In this document: positions 1-6,909 of the stretch, piece by piece | How the letters are laid out: the number at the start of each line of letters is the position of its first letter | Position numbering within the stretch: position 1 is the stretch's first letter | Assembly: GCF_018617385.1 (NCBI RefSeq) | Contig: NZ_JACSKA010000001.1 | Coordinates: forward strand, 1 to 64,000 | DNA from: Exiguobacterium sp018617385 | Lineage (GTDB): Bacteria > Bacillota > Bacilli > Exiguobacteriales > Exiguobacteriaceae | Direction: 5' to 3' | DNA length: 64,000 nt | Program-made: the position numbers and the translations under genes | Notes under the pieces: generated by a model | The model's database searches: none | What the model was told of the DNA's origin: nothing | What the model saw: only the letters and a program-made list of their open reading frames with translations

Positions 1-36
1 GGCGTTTAACTTTTGATGAGTAGTAAATTTAGTCAT
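1..36 (-). CDS. IS3-family transposase OrfA, N-terminal fragment
   Basis: Twelve codons from ATG at 36 down to the window edge read MTKFTTHQKLNA, which matches the usual beginning of the helix-turn-helix OrfA of IS150-like elements. A GGAGGT ribosome site lies about 10 nt upstream, inside the 3' arm of the hairpin at 41-87. OrfA normally binds the IS ends and is joined to OrfB by -1 frameshifting to give the active transposase. Only the start is visible. Confidence 0.65.
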   Translation of the reverse strand, partial: MTKFTTHQKLNA

Positions 37-40
37 AAAA

Positions 41-87
41 AACTGCACCTCCAATTGTTAGATGTGTCTAACAATTGGGGTGCAGTT
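41..87 (-). terminator. IS-end hairpin: terminator-like and masking the OrfA ribosome site
   Basis: A stem of about 20 bp (41-61 pairs with 68-87, one bulged base, 6-nt loop) is followed on the minus strand by a T run. Transcription arriving from the LTA-synthase-like gene would meet a Rho-independent terminator. Any read-through RNA would lock the GGAGGT site of OrfA inside the stem. Confidence 0.7.
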
Positions 88-109
88 CAACAAATGCTCG
101 GGAGCTTTT

Positions 110-1924
110 TCATGGACTCATTTGCGAGAGGGCATCCTTCTCGATGATGGTATCCGAGAGCCGGAGTTGGCTGGCCGCACGGTCGATGTAAGGGGCGCAT
201 CGATCGAATGCGACTTGTTCTTCCGTCTCGATGGAATAGCATGTGCCGTTACCAGCACGCTCGGTCAAGTCTGGTTCATAGTAATGATCTTCATATCGGA
301 AAGCGCCCGTCCGAAAGACGGTTAGATTTGACGTATCATTTAATAGGGAGTCGCCAAGCATATATGCCGGAGAGATCCCAAGTAAATCGAGAATCGTCGG
401 GGCGATATCGATTTGCCCACCACTTGCCTCCATGACTTCTCCTGTCGTCAGTCCAGGTGGTTTGATGAAGAGAGGGACAGCGCGGTCAAGTTGAAACGCG
501 TCAACCGTCGAGTCCGCTTCTTCGAGGGTAGCCATCTCGTCTCCTGGTGCCGTCAGACCGCTATCGTGGTCACCATACATGACGAGAAGCGTCTCATCCC
601 ACAGCCCATCTCGCTTCAATCGTTCGATGAACTGACCGACAGCGGCATCGACGAAATGGACGGTATGATAATAATTTTCGAGAAGGGGGTCGTCGATATC
701 AGATAGGTCCAATCGTTTCTCGTCTTCCGGAATGTCATACGGCGTATGACTCGTCAATGCAACTAAAAACGCATAAAACGGTTCATCCAACTCTTCCATG
801 AATCCGACCGACGTATTCAAAAATTCTTGGTCGTTGAGTGCCATCCCGATGATGCCTTGGTCGGGGTAGTCTTTGTCGCTAAAGAAATGATTGAATCCGA
901 TATTGTCATAAAAGTCATCGCGATTCCAAAAGTCTTTTCGGAACGAATGCATGGCTGCCGTATCGTAGCCCGCCTCATTCAAGGATTGAGAGAGAGCGCT
1001 GAATTGATTTCCCGGGAAACGCGTATAGACGGAACCAGATTTGACAGGATAAAGTGACGTGTTGACGATGAACTCCGCATCGGACGTTCGCCCTTCATGC
1101 GTTTGATGATACACGTTCGGGAAGTAAAGCATGTCACGTCGCAGTCGGTTCAAATTTGGAGTGAGTTCCTGTCCATCAATCTGTTGATCGATGACGGATG
1201 TTTGGAATGATTCGAGTTGTAAAACGATAACGCTCGTATCTGGACTTGGGGCACTTAATTCTTGATAAGAGAGTGCTTGAATTTGAGAACGCTCTTCGTC
1301 TGTCAGGGCTTCGTTCCATCCCATGGCACGTTCGACGCCTCGGGCGACATCCATCGCGTGATAGCCCCAAAATCCAAGATGATAATATTCACGCATATTC
1401 GAGATGGGGTCATCTGCGATCCACTTTTCTCCACGCTGATAACTGAGGGTGAGCGGAATCGTGAAAAGAAGAAACCCGAGTGTGAAGCCAGCGAGCGCCA
1501 ATCGTCTTCCGTTCCGCTTTCCTTCACGGACAGGATGACGTTTCATATAACGCAAAATCAAACCGTAGATGATGAGGTCGATGAAGAAGAACGCATCGAT
1601 TGGGCGGATGAGCGTCAAGAAGCCACCCCCGACATCTCCCATCTGCCCGATATCAGATAGTAAGGCGACGGATAATAAGTCTTCAAAATAGCGATAGTAC
1701 CAGACGTCCGAGACGAGCAGGGTACTGTGCAGGAACAGAGAAACGTATAAAATCCATCGGCGGATCGGATAAGACACGGCGAGTGCCCAACTCGTCAGGA
1801 GCAAAATCGTCGCCAAATTGATGAGGAAAAACGAGAAGTCGAACGCCGTCGCGGTCAACCAGCTAAAAAAGAAGAGCTTTGCCAGAGAGAGTGACAAGTA
1901 GCTCCAATAATCAAGATATTTCAT
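110..1924 (-). CDS. LTA synthase family sulfatase-fold membrane protein
   Basis: Polyglycerol-phosphate (lipoteichoic acid) synthase-like protein of 604 residues, the usual length for LtaS paralogues. About five hydrophobic segments fill residues 1-170; an extracellular alkaline-phosphatase-fold domain follows. Expected active-site features are present: LES near the start of the domain (metal-binding Glu), HEGRTSDAEF carrying the nucleophilic Thr, and YGDHDSG with metal-binding Asp/His. The family takes glycerol phosphate from phosphatidylglycerol at the outer membrane face. Whether this copy is the main synthase, a primase or a stress paralogue cannot be told. The end is intact, but an IS lies 20 bp downstream. 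Confidence 0.9.
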   Translation of the reverse strand: MKYLDYWSYLSLSLAKLFFFSWLTATAFDFSFFLINLATILLLTSWALAVSYPIRRWILYVSLFLHSTLLVSDVWYYRYFEDLLSVALLSDIGQMGDVGGGFLTLIRPIDAFFFIDLIIYGLILRYMKRHPVREGKRNGRRLALAGFTLGFLLFTIPLTLSYQRGEKWIADDPISNMREYYHLGFWGYHAMDVARGVERAMGWNEALTDEERSQIQALSYQELSAPSPDTSVIVLQLESFQTSVIDQQIDGQELTPNLNRLRRDMLYFPNVYHQTHEGRTSDAEFIVNTSLYPVKSGSVYTRFPGNQFSALSQSLNEAGYDTAAMHSFRKDFWNRDDFYDNIGFNHFFSDKDYPDQGIIGMALNDQEFLNTSVGFMEELDEPFYAFLVALTSHTPYDIPEDEKRLDLSDIDDPLLENYYHTVHFVDAAVGQFIERLKRDGLWDETLLVMYGDHDSGLTAPGDEMATLEEADSTVDAFQLDRAVPLFIKPPGLTTGEVMEASGGQIDIAPTILDLLGISPAYMLGDSLLNDTSNLTVFRTGAFRYEDHYYEPDLTERAGNGTCYSIETEEQVAFDRCAPYIDRAASQLRLSDTIIEKDALSQMSP

Positions 1925-2025
1925 TAGTGATCTCCTAACTCAAGATGTAGTTACTGTATCCTTTCCTTTCTTATGAACAGAGAAAACGTAGAAAGTGTGA
2001 TGGAGATTCATTCGTAATCAAAAAT

Positions 2026-2067
2026 ATGTAATATATATATTGCATCAATGGAATATATATATTACAT
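2026..2067. promoter_or_regulatory. 15-bp AT-only-core inverted repeat, probable operator of the XRE regulator
   Basis: ATGTAATATATATAT at 2026-2040 is perfectly repeated in inverse at 2053-2067 with a 12-nt spacer, 35 bp before the XRE start codon. A TTGCAT hexamer at 2040-2045 may be the -35 box, so the dyad overlaps the likely promoter. Autoregulation by the downstream regulator is inferred from position only. Confidence 0.6.
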
Positions 2068-2101
2068 TTTAGGTATTGCGCAACTAAATTAGGAGACAGA
2101 C

Positions 2102-2293
2102 ATGGGAAATAGAGTAAAAGAACATCGAGTAGAAAAGAATCTTACTCAAACCGATTTGGCAGAGGCAATCGGTGTGACTAGACAGACAATCGGTTTGATT
2201 GAATCGAATAAATATAATCCCTCTTTGAAACTCTGTATTGCCATTGCGAGGGTTCTTTGCGTCACTTTAAATGATTTATTCTGGGAGGAGTAA
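2102..2293 (+). CDS. Small XRE-family transcriptional regulator
   Basis: A 63-residue protein consisting only of a Cro/CI-type helix-turn-helix. Residues 12-45 include LTQTDLAEAIGVTRQTIGLIE, the classic XRE pattern, and the protein ends in the LNDLFWEE tail typical of the YozG-like minimal regulators. An AGGAG site precedes the ATG. It is followed after 3 nt by a membrane protein gene, a common pairing for this subfamily, and preceded by a strong dyad. Base composition is clearly more AT-rich than the neighbours, suggesting separate acquisition. Confidence 0.88.
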   Translation: MGNRVKEHRVEKNLTQTDLAEAIGVTRQTIGLIESNKYNPSLKLCIAIARVLCVTLNDLFWEE

Positions 2294-2296
2294 AAG

Positions 2297-2764
2297 ATGA
2301 AAGAATCATGGGTCACAATGTTTTTACCAAATGACGAATATAAAGAAAGGCGGATATTGTACTTTATAGCCGAGGCTTTCGTTTTGTTCATTGGATTTTT
2401 GGGAGTAGTCGTTCTATTGAATAGATTTTCAGGTATATTCAACACTGAGTCTTCATATATTTTATTGAGTGTTATAGCAATTCTAAGTCTCTATGTATGG
2501 ATTCGTTATATTGTCTCAGGTATGGAGTATGCAAACGTTGTTGAGAAATCTGAATATAAAATGGAACTAAGGAAACTGATCGGTTCTACATCGAAGTTTG
2601 CTGTTTTGTTTGCTGGAGTGGCAATAGCATTAAAGGTGACGGATGTAGTGGTTTACTCTTGGGTGGACTTGTTAGCAATGACACTTCTTTCAAATGGGTT
2701 ACTTCTGGTCGCACAATTCATTTCACTTCAACGGTCATTTAGAAAAAATCGTGAGCTTTCATGA
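2297..2764 (+). CDS. Four-TM membrane protein paired with XRE regulator
   Basis: A 155-residue protein with about four hydrophobic helices (roughly 23-46, 54-72, 95-115 and 122-143) and short charged ends. The N-terminal NDEYKERRILYF resembles the conserved DERQ-type start of small membrane proteins that accompany minimal XRE regulators, but I cannot name the family with certainty. It starts 3 nt after the regulator stop, so the two are almost surely co-transcribed. It may be the regulated target; the function is unknown. Confidence 0.8.
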   Translation: MKESWVTMFLPNDEYKERRILYFIAEAFVLFIGFLGVVVLLNRFSGIFNTESSYILLSVIAILSLYVWIRYIVSGMEYANVVEKSEYKMELRKLIGSTSKFAVLFAGVAIALKVTDVVVYSWVDLLAMTLLSNGLLLVAQFISLQRSFRKNRELS

Positions 2765-2820
2765 CCGAGGTGATATATTCGTTTTACTTCAAATAGGACA
2801 TCTATGTCTTTAAGAGTGCA

Positions 2821-2863
2821 TAACAAAACCAGGTCCCATGCAAACATGGACCTGGTTTTGTTA
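2821..2863. terminator. Bidirectional terminator
   Basis: Sixteen outer base pairs (2821-2836 with 2848-2863) plus an inner CATG pair form a long hairpin with A and T runs built into the stem. It separates the plus-strand XRE unit from the minus-strand VOC pair. Confidence 0.85.
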
Positions 2864-2882
2864 GATAACTGTGAAGCTCTGA

Positions 2883-3281
2883 TTATGTAATCTCGAACGT
2901 ATCACGCAGTTCAATGATCGTTCCTTCCGGTGCTTTTAATTTACTTAAGTGTCCATCGACGACGAAGTAGATGTTGCCACCGTGCTTTGGTAAAAACATG
3001 ACGCCGAGTTGTTCGAGTCGTGCGACTTCCGCTTTGAGATTGTCCACATAGAGCGCAAAATGGACGGGACCGGCCGCATGTTTCGAGTAGTCTTGTAACG
3101 TTTCATCCGCTTTAGCAGTCTGGAGCTCAATATAAAAATCACCGAGCTTGAGCCAACTGTTGAAGTCACGCGTATGGAAGTTTGGCGACTCCTGGACGAG
3201 TTCAAAACCGAGCGCTTCGTAAAATGACTTCGATGCGGCATAATCCGGTGTTTGGATACAGATATGATGGATTTGTTTCAT
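2883..3281 (-). CDS. VOC-family (glyoxalase/bleomycin-resistance fold) protein
   Basis: A 132-residue single-module vicinal-oxygen-chelate protein. It begins with the motif QIHHICIQTPDYAASKSFYE and ends with GTIIELRDTFE, the usual metal-site ends (His near residue 5, Glu near residue 126). The substrate is unknown; the family covers isomerases, dioxygenases and drug-binding proteins. Its ATG shares one base with the stop of the upstream VOC gene, indicating translational coupling, and the two may act as a heterologous pair. Confidence 0.85.
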   Translation of the reverse strand: MKQIHHICIQTPDYAASKSFYEALGFELVQESPNFHTRDFNSWLKLGDFYIELQTAKADETLQDYSKHAAGPVHFALYVDNLKAEVARLEQLGVMFLPKHGGNIYFVVDGHLSKLKAPEGTIIELRDTFEIT

Positions 3282-3703
3282 TAGTTGTTTCCTTTCGTTT
3301 GCAACTCTTTCACTCGATCACGGTGGAACGGGGAAGTCAACTCTTCTGAGATGAGGCTGATCGTATGTCCATCCGGGTCTCGTACGTCAAAACAGGACAT
3401 ACCACCGAAATCGTGAAGCGGGGTCGAAATTAGCCCTGCTTGTTCGAACGATTGATACGCGAGCTGGATGTCTTCACAAATGATATTGAAATAAACATGG
3501 GCTTGTCCGGACGCATCCTTAAATGTTGTAGGTTGCGTTGAAGTAGTTTGAATCAATCCGAGTTGAGTCGAGCCATCTGGCAGACAGATTCCGATGCCCC
3601 CTTCCCAGCGCCCGATTTCTTGAGCATAAAAATAAGTTGTATACCAGTTCAGAGACTGTTCTACATCTGATACGGGAATGAAGATACTTCCGATTCGGAA
3701 CAT
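3281..3703 (-). CDS. VOC-family protein
   Basis: A 140-residue protein of the same fold as its downstream neighbour, beginning FRIGSIFIPVSDVEQSLNWYTTYF and carrying DVRDPDGHTISLISE near the C-terminus, a common end motif of the fold. It is first in a two-gene minus-strand unit with a one-base stop/start overlap. The ribosome site GGAGGGGATC precedes the ATG. The substrate cannot be predicted. Confidence 0.85.
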   Translation of the reverse strand: MFRIGSIFIPVSDVEQSLNWYTTYFYAQEIGRWEGGIGICLPDGSTQLGLIQTTSTQPTTFKDASGQAHVYFNIICEDIQLAYQSFEQAGLISTPLHDFGGMSCFDVRDPDGHTISLISEELTSPFHRDRVKELQTKGNN

Positions 3704-3821
3704 AAGATCCCCTCCTTTTCTATTGTTAGTGTAGCGAATACAAGCCTTCGAAGATACGGGAGAAGAAACTTTTTACGGGAGAAATCGTATGGAAGGGAGA
3801 GAAAATCAATGAGGTGAAAGC

Positions 3822-4298
3822 ATGAAAGGAAATGAAATCACGATTCAACCGGTTGATGGAGTCAATCGAGAGGCGGTCATCGCCCTGACAGTGGACGAGA
3901 ACCAAGCACGATTCATCGAGACGAATGCCGAATCCCTTCAAGAGATGGCTGAGGATACGAAATACAATTGGCAGAGCTTTGCATTTTATGAAGGTGAGCG
4001 ACCGGTTGGCTTCATGATGATCGGAGCAGAAAACCAGACAGAACGTTATGTATGGCTCGACCGCTTCATGATTGGTCAACATGAACAGGGGAAAGGCGTT
4101 GGAACGAAGTGCCTACGCATGGCAGTGGAATTCATCCAGACACAATACGACGTGGATGATATCATCCTCAGCCTCCATCAAGAGAATGAAGCCGCGAAAC
4201 GATTTTATGTGAAGAACGGCTTTGTCGACAGCGGCTTAATCGATGAATGGAATGGTGAAGCGATTTGGGTCTATCATACAAAAAACCGACCGTCATGA
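3822..4298 (+). CDS. GNAT-family N-acetyltransferase
   Basis: A 158-residue GCN5-related acetyltransferase. The acetyl-CoA loop is seen as QHEQGKGVGTKCL (Q-x-x-GxG) near residue 87, and the C-terminal motif NEAAKRFYVKNGFVDSG follows. The layout resembles the spermidine/spermine acetyltransferase branch (BltD/PaiA-like), but the substrate is not certain. Its last 6 nt overlap the convergent gene on the minus strand, and the stop codon lies inside a terminator hairpin. Confidence 0.87.
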   Translation: MKGNEITIQPVDGVNREAVIALTVDENQARFIETNAESLQEMAEDTKYNWQSFAFYEGERPVGFMMIGAENQTERYVWLDRFMIGQHEQGKGVGTKCLRMAVEFIQTQYDVDDIILSLHQENEAAKRFYVKNGFVDSGLIDEWNGEAIWVYHTKNRPS

Positions 4299-4307
4299 GT
4301 CGGTCGG
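4279..4307 (-). terminator. Terminator of the 4293-4556 gene, overlapping both stop codons
   Basis: CCGACCG at 4286-4292 pairs with CGGTCGG at 4301-4307, followed on the minus strand by six T. The hairpin sits across the stop codons of two convergent genes, a very compact arrangement. Confidence 0.75.
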
Positions 4308-4556
4308 ATTCTCGGATGGACTTGTTTTTTGCGTGACATTCATAGCTGCCAAGAAGAAGGGGATAGCGGCAAAGAGAAATAAGGTAACGAACCAGTTTTG
4401 CAGAAAGGGATCGACAAACGTCGGTTTTTCCAACCAGCTCCCGGTTGAGATTTCGGCGTACCAACGTATGTAGAGTGCGATGCGTTCGAGCGTATATAAG
4501 AGTCCGGACAAAAACAACAAAATACCACCCGCTACAAGTTGATTGAAACGAGACAT
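4293..4556 (-). CDS. Small two-TM membrane protein
   Basis: An 87-residue protein with two hydrophobic helices (about 8-30 and 53-73) and a polar C-terminal tail rich in Ser, Thr and Pro. No recognisable family. The ATG is preceded by an AGGAGGGG site. It stands alone on the minus strand between a GNAT gene, which it overlaps by 6 nt, and thiW. Confidence 0.7.
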   Translation of the reverse strand: MSRFNQLVAGGILLFLSGLLYTLERIALYIRWYAEISTGSWLEKPTFVDPFLQNWFVTLFLFAAIPFFLAAMNVTQKTSPSENPTDS

Positions 4557-4616
4557 AAAACCCCTCCTCTATAGATGATGTCTATAGTTTACCATTTTCA
4601 TCCAAAAAGGGAGCTT

Positions 4617-5102
4617 TTATTTGAGTACGCTCGGTCGCAACTGTTTGACACGCGACAAGACGAGCCAACCGAGAAGCGCACCCGTCAAACTAGAGGCAAG
4701 GAACGCTGGGACAAAGAAAAATGCACCGAACGTCGAACCCATCAACAGTTTTGCGTACGGGACGGCAATCAACGAAGCGATAACCCCAGTCCCGATGATT
4801 TCTCCGAGAGCGGCCGCATAGACGCGGTTCGTGCGAACGAAGAAAATGCCGGCAAGAAACGCGCCAATCATGCCACCAGGGAATGCGAGCAGTGATCCTG
4901 TACCGGTCATGACGCGAATGAGTCCGGTGACGAAAGCGACGAGAACGGCTCCGATTGGACCGACGGTGACTGCGGCAATCACGTTCACCATATGTTGAAT
5001 CGGATAAGCGCGGGCGACACCTGTAGGAATCGAGATGAACATCGAACCGACGACGGCGATGGCAACGAGCATCGCCATCCAAGTGAGTTGTTGAATACGC
5101 AT
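4617..5102 (-). CDS. thiW: ThiW, hydroxyethylthiazole ECF transporter substrate-binding subunit
   Basis: A 161-residue membrane protein with five to six hydrophobic helices starting MRIQQLTWMAMLVAIAVVG, as in S components of energy-coupling-factor transporters. The glycine-rich GTGSLLAFPGGMIGAFLAG region and the TPP riboswitch upstream point to ThiW, which imports the thiazole precursor hydroxyethylthiazole. The internal ATG at 5102 is chosen because AAGGAG sits 8 nt before it; an in-frame extension to 5162 would run into the terminator hairpin. Its product would feed ThiM, encoded at 37.4 kb. Confidence 0.87.
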   Translation of the reverse strand: MRIQQLTWMAMLVAIAVVGSMFISIPTGVARAYPIQHMVNVIAAVTVGPIGAVLVAFVTGLIRVMTGTGSLLAFPGGMIGAFLAGIFFVRTNRVYAAALGEIIGTGVIASLIAVPYAKLLMGSTFGAFFFVPAFLASSLTGALLGWLVLSRVKQLRPSVLK

Positions 5103-5121
5103 GAATAGTCTCCTTTCAAAA

Positions 5122-5155
5122 TAAAAACGCCACGTTTCCAGACGGAAAAATGGCG
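5122..5155 (-). terminator. Intrinsic terminator, expression platform of the thiW riboswitch
   Basis: On the minus strand CGCCA (5155-5151) pairs with TGGCG (5132-5128), with an inner TTTCC/GGAAA pair, then TTTTTA follows. It lies between the aptamer and the thiW ribosome site, as expected for TPP-induced termination. Confidence 0.75.
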
Positions 5156-5180
5156 TGGACATACAGAGACGTATCCCAAG

Positions 5181-5263
5181 CCACTTCCCTACGCTGGTAT
5201 GAGCCAGATCAGGTTCAAAGGGTCCGGCAAATGCCGTCTCAGCCCGAAGGCTCCCCTAGTGGT
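5181..5263 (-). ncRNA. TPP riboswitch (THI element) controlling thiW
   Basis: The minus strand carries the conserved thi-box pieces in order: CCACTAGGGGAGCC, CTGAGACGG, ACCCTTTGAACCTGATC and AGCGTAGGGAAGTGG. The closing P1 helix is CCACT/AGTGG. Binding of thiamine pyrophosphate is expected to favour the downstream terminator and switch off thiW. Confidence 0.95.
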
Positions 5264-5278
5264 CGTTTATTGATTTGA

Positions 5279-5287
5279 GTATAGCAT
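5279..5287 (-). promoter_or_regulatory. Extended -10 promoter for the thiW leader
   Basis: Minus strand TGCTATACT is an extended -10 (TG-n-TATACT) placed just upstream of the aptamer. No good -35 was seen, which fits an extended -10 promoter. Confidence 0.5.
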
Positions 5288-5312
5288 AGCTAAAATCGGA
5301 AAAGGGGCGAAA

Positions 5313-6053
5313 TTATCCCTCATTCTTGGCTAACAGGTCCTCATAGTCCTTCTCGTTCCAAAAGAGCGGTGAGATGGATTCGGGGCCTTTTAAAATTTCT
5401 CCGTCCTGATCATATACGATGGCATACCCGCTCTCGACATCGAATACGAACAAGTCGGCAGTGACTTCAGTCACGCCGTTCCCGGCGATGATCACATCAT
5501 CGATTGGCTCCCGTGCCAGTTCGACGCCCGCTTCATCGAGTTCGACGAGGAGAGCTGACGTGTAGGCATGGCGGTCATAGACCGTTTGGAATTCATCCTG
5601 CGTGAGGACGACATCGGTAGGTGGGGCACTTGTACCGAATTTCCGATTTTCAATCTCTTCGACGTATTGAAGGAAGGATTCCTCTTGCCAGAATAGCGGA
5701 GCGACCGACTCAGAACCATTGATCACCGTTCCGTCCTGACTGTCGAAAATGGTAGCATACGTCCCGTCATCGAGCTTGAATGGGTAAATATCCGCATACG
5801 TATGCTCGAGACCGTTACCGGCGATGATGACGCGTTCGAACGTCTCCCGAAACGGTTTGATTCCTTGTTGTTCAAGGGCAGTAAGGAGCGGTTTCGTTTG
5901 TTCGTATTGGTCATAGACGTCTTTAAAGTCCTCACGTGTCCATTCGGTGATGGGTTCATCGGGTGATTCGATTGGGATTGGATTGTCTGCCACTGTATCC
6001 GTACAACCTGTAAGTAAAAGTGCACTTAATCCGAACATCGTCCATCGTCTCAT
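5313..6053 (-). CDS. Lipoprotein with two tandem copies of an ~88-residue domain
   Basis: A 246-residue secreted lipoprotein: short charged start, hydrophobic stretch and lipobox LLTGC with Cys17. Residues about 43-130 and 155-243 are clear repeats of each other: each has a VYD start, a VIIAGNG core, a YDQDG or DSQDG turn and an SxxPLFW end. No known enzyme motif is visible. The gene stands alone on the minus strand between thiW and the DUF4129-like gene. It may be a surface binding protein; that is a guess from architecture only. Confidence 0.82.
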   Translation of the reverse strand: MRRWTMFGLSALLLTGCTDTVADNPIPIESPDEPITEWTREDFKDVYDQYEQTKPLLTALEQQGIKPFRETFERVIIAGNGLEHTYADIYPFKLDDGTYATIFDSQDGTVINGSESVAPLFWQEESFLQYVEEIENRKFGTSAPPTDVVLTQDEFQTVYDRHAYTSALLVELDEAGVELAREPIDDVIIAGNGVTEVTADLFVFDVESGYAIVYDQDGEILKGPESISPLFWNEKDYEDLLAKNEG

Positions 6054-6126
6054 GATTTCATCCCCTCAACTTACATTTTCCACCATTTTATCATTCATGA
6101 ATGAAAAGCAGAACCTGTGCACATTC

Positions 6127-6816
6127 TCACTCGGGGTGAGGACGTGTCGCGTAGGTATCGAGTGTTCTCTTGAAGTGAAGTGTATCTTCTTCAGAAATCG
6201 TCACACCTGAGGAGGTGCCGTAGCGAACCGCATGATAAACGGACGGGTTCATCGGTAAATCGATGCGTCGGAACCACTCTTGCAGTGTCTCATGAGCACG
6301 CAATCGCTTGGCTGGTACGAGAGATTGGTTAAATGTGATCAGCGCATCGCGAATCGGGACGTTCGTGAACGCTGTGAGCGTCGAAACGGACGAAGCGTTC
6401 TTGTTTAGTAGCGATTCGAAAAGCGGGTCTGCGTTTGAATCAACATGATCTCGTGCGCGCGCCAAACGTTGCTTCCGTTTTCGATAGATATAAAAGGACA
6501 GGCAACCGAGCGCAAGCAAAGCGACGAATAACCCGAGATTTCGTCGTGTGGACTCTCCAGAGCCCGTAAATCTCTCAAGAGGTTTTATTTTTCCTTTTCG
6601 AGGATCTAATTCAAACGGGTAATCTGCTTTGGATTCACCGATTAAAATTCCATCCTCATCCGATAGGAGATCAGTCGGGGGACTATTATTTTCCTCGACC
6701 GGTATCGTTTCCGGGTTATAGAGCCATTCGAATACACTCGTCGTAATCACCATCATCGTAAAGGTGACGAGGAGTGTGGCGGCAATCATGAGAAAAAACT
6801 TGTTCGTCCAGCGCAA
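6127..6816 (-). CDS. DUF4129-like membrane protein next to moxR
   Basis: A 229-residue protein with a TM helix at about 10-33, an extracytoplasmic stretch, a second TM at about 92-112 followed by KRKQR, and a cytoplasmic domain ending in ETLQEWFRRIDLP and AVRYGTSSG. The end resembles DUF4129, usually found after the transglutaminase domain beside MoxR and DUF58 genes. Here it is a separate gene, divergent from moxR, without transglutaminase. The TTG start at 6816 has AAGGAGG 7 nt upstream. Confidence 0.68.
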   Translation of the reverse strand: MRWTNKFFLMIAATLLVTFTMMVITTSVFEWLYNPETIPVEENNSPPTDLLSDEDGILIGESKADYPFELDPRKGKIKPLERFTGSGESTRRNLGLFVALLALGCLSFYIYRKRKQRLARARDHVDSNADPLFESLLNKNASSVSTLTAFTNVPIRDALITFNQSLVPAKRLRAHETLQEWFRRIDLPMNPSVYHAVRYGTSSGVTISEEDTLHFKRTLDTYATRPHPE

Positions 6817-6909
6817 GAAGATACCTCCTTTTGAATTTTCAGACTATTTGTTGTTTATCTTACCATAAAAAGGTAAAGTTTGATTAAGACAAAAAATGGA
6901 GGTCATCTT

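Larger units (their letters stand above)
1..89 (-). mobile_element. Left end of an IS3-family (IS150-like) insertion sequence, continues off window
   Basis: Read on the minus strand from 89, the sequence begins TGAACTGCACCCC, a terminal repeat of the type seen in IS3-family elements. It is followed by a second inverted copy, a GGAGGT ribosome site and an ORF start typical of OrfA. The element therefore enters from the window edge and its outer end lies 20 bp from the stop codon of the LTA-synthase-like gene. The right end and target duplication lie outside the window. The family call rests on end sequence and OrfA start recognised by eye. Confidence 0.72.

Noticed and set aside
40..90. The 41-87 hairpin as an ordinary terminator of the LTA-synthase-like gene only
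   Set aside because: The repeat ends match an IS3-type terminus and an OrfA start follows, so it belongs to the IS.
6880..6909. TTG start giving a longer MoxR protein
   Set aside because: The GGAGG ribosome site is inside this extension and points to the ATG at 6910.
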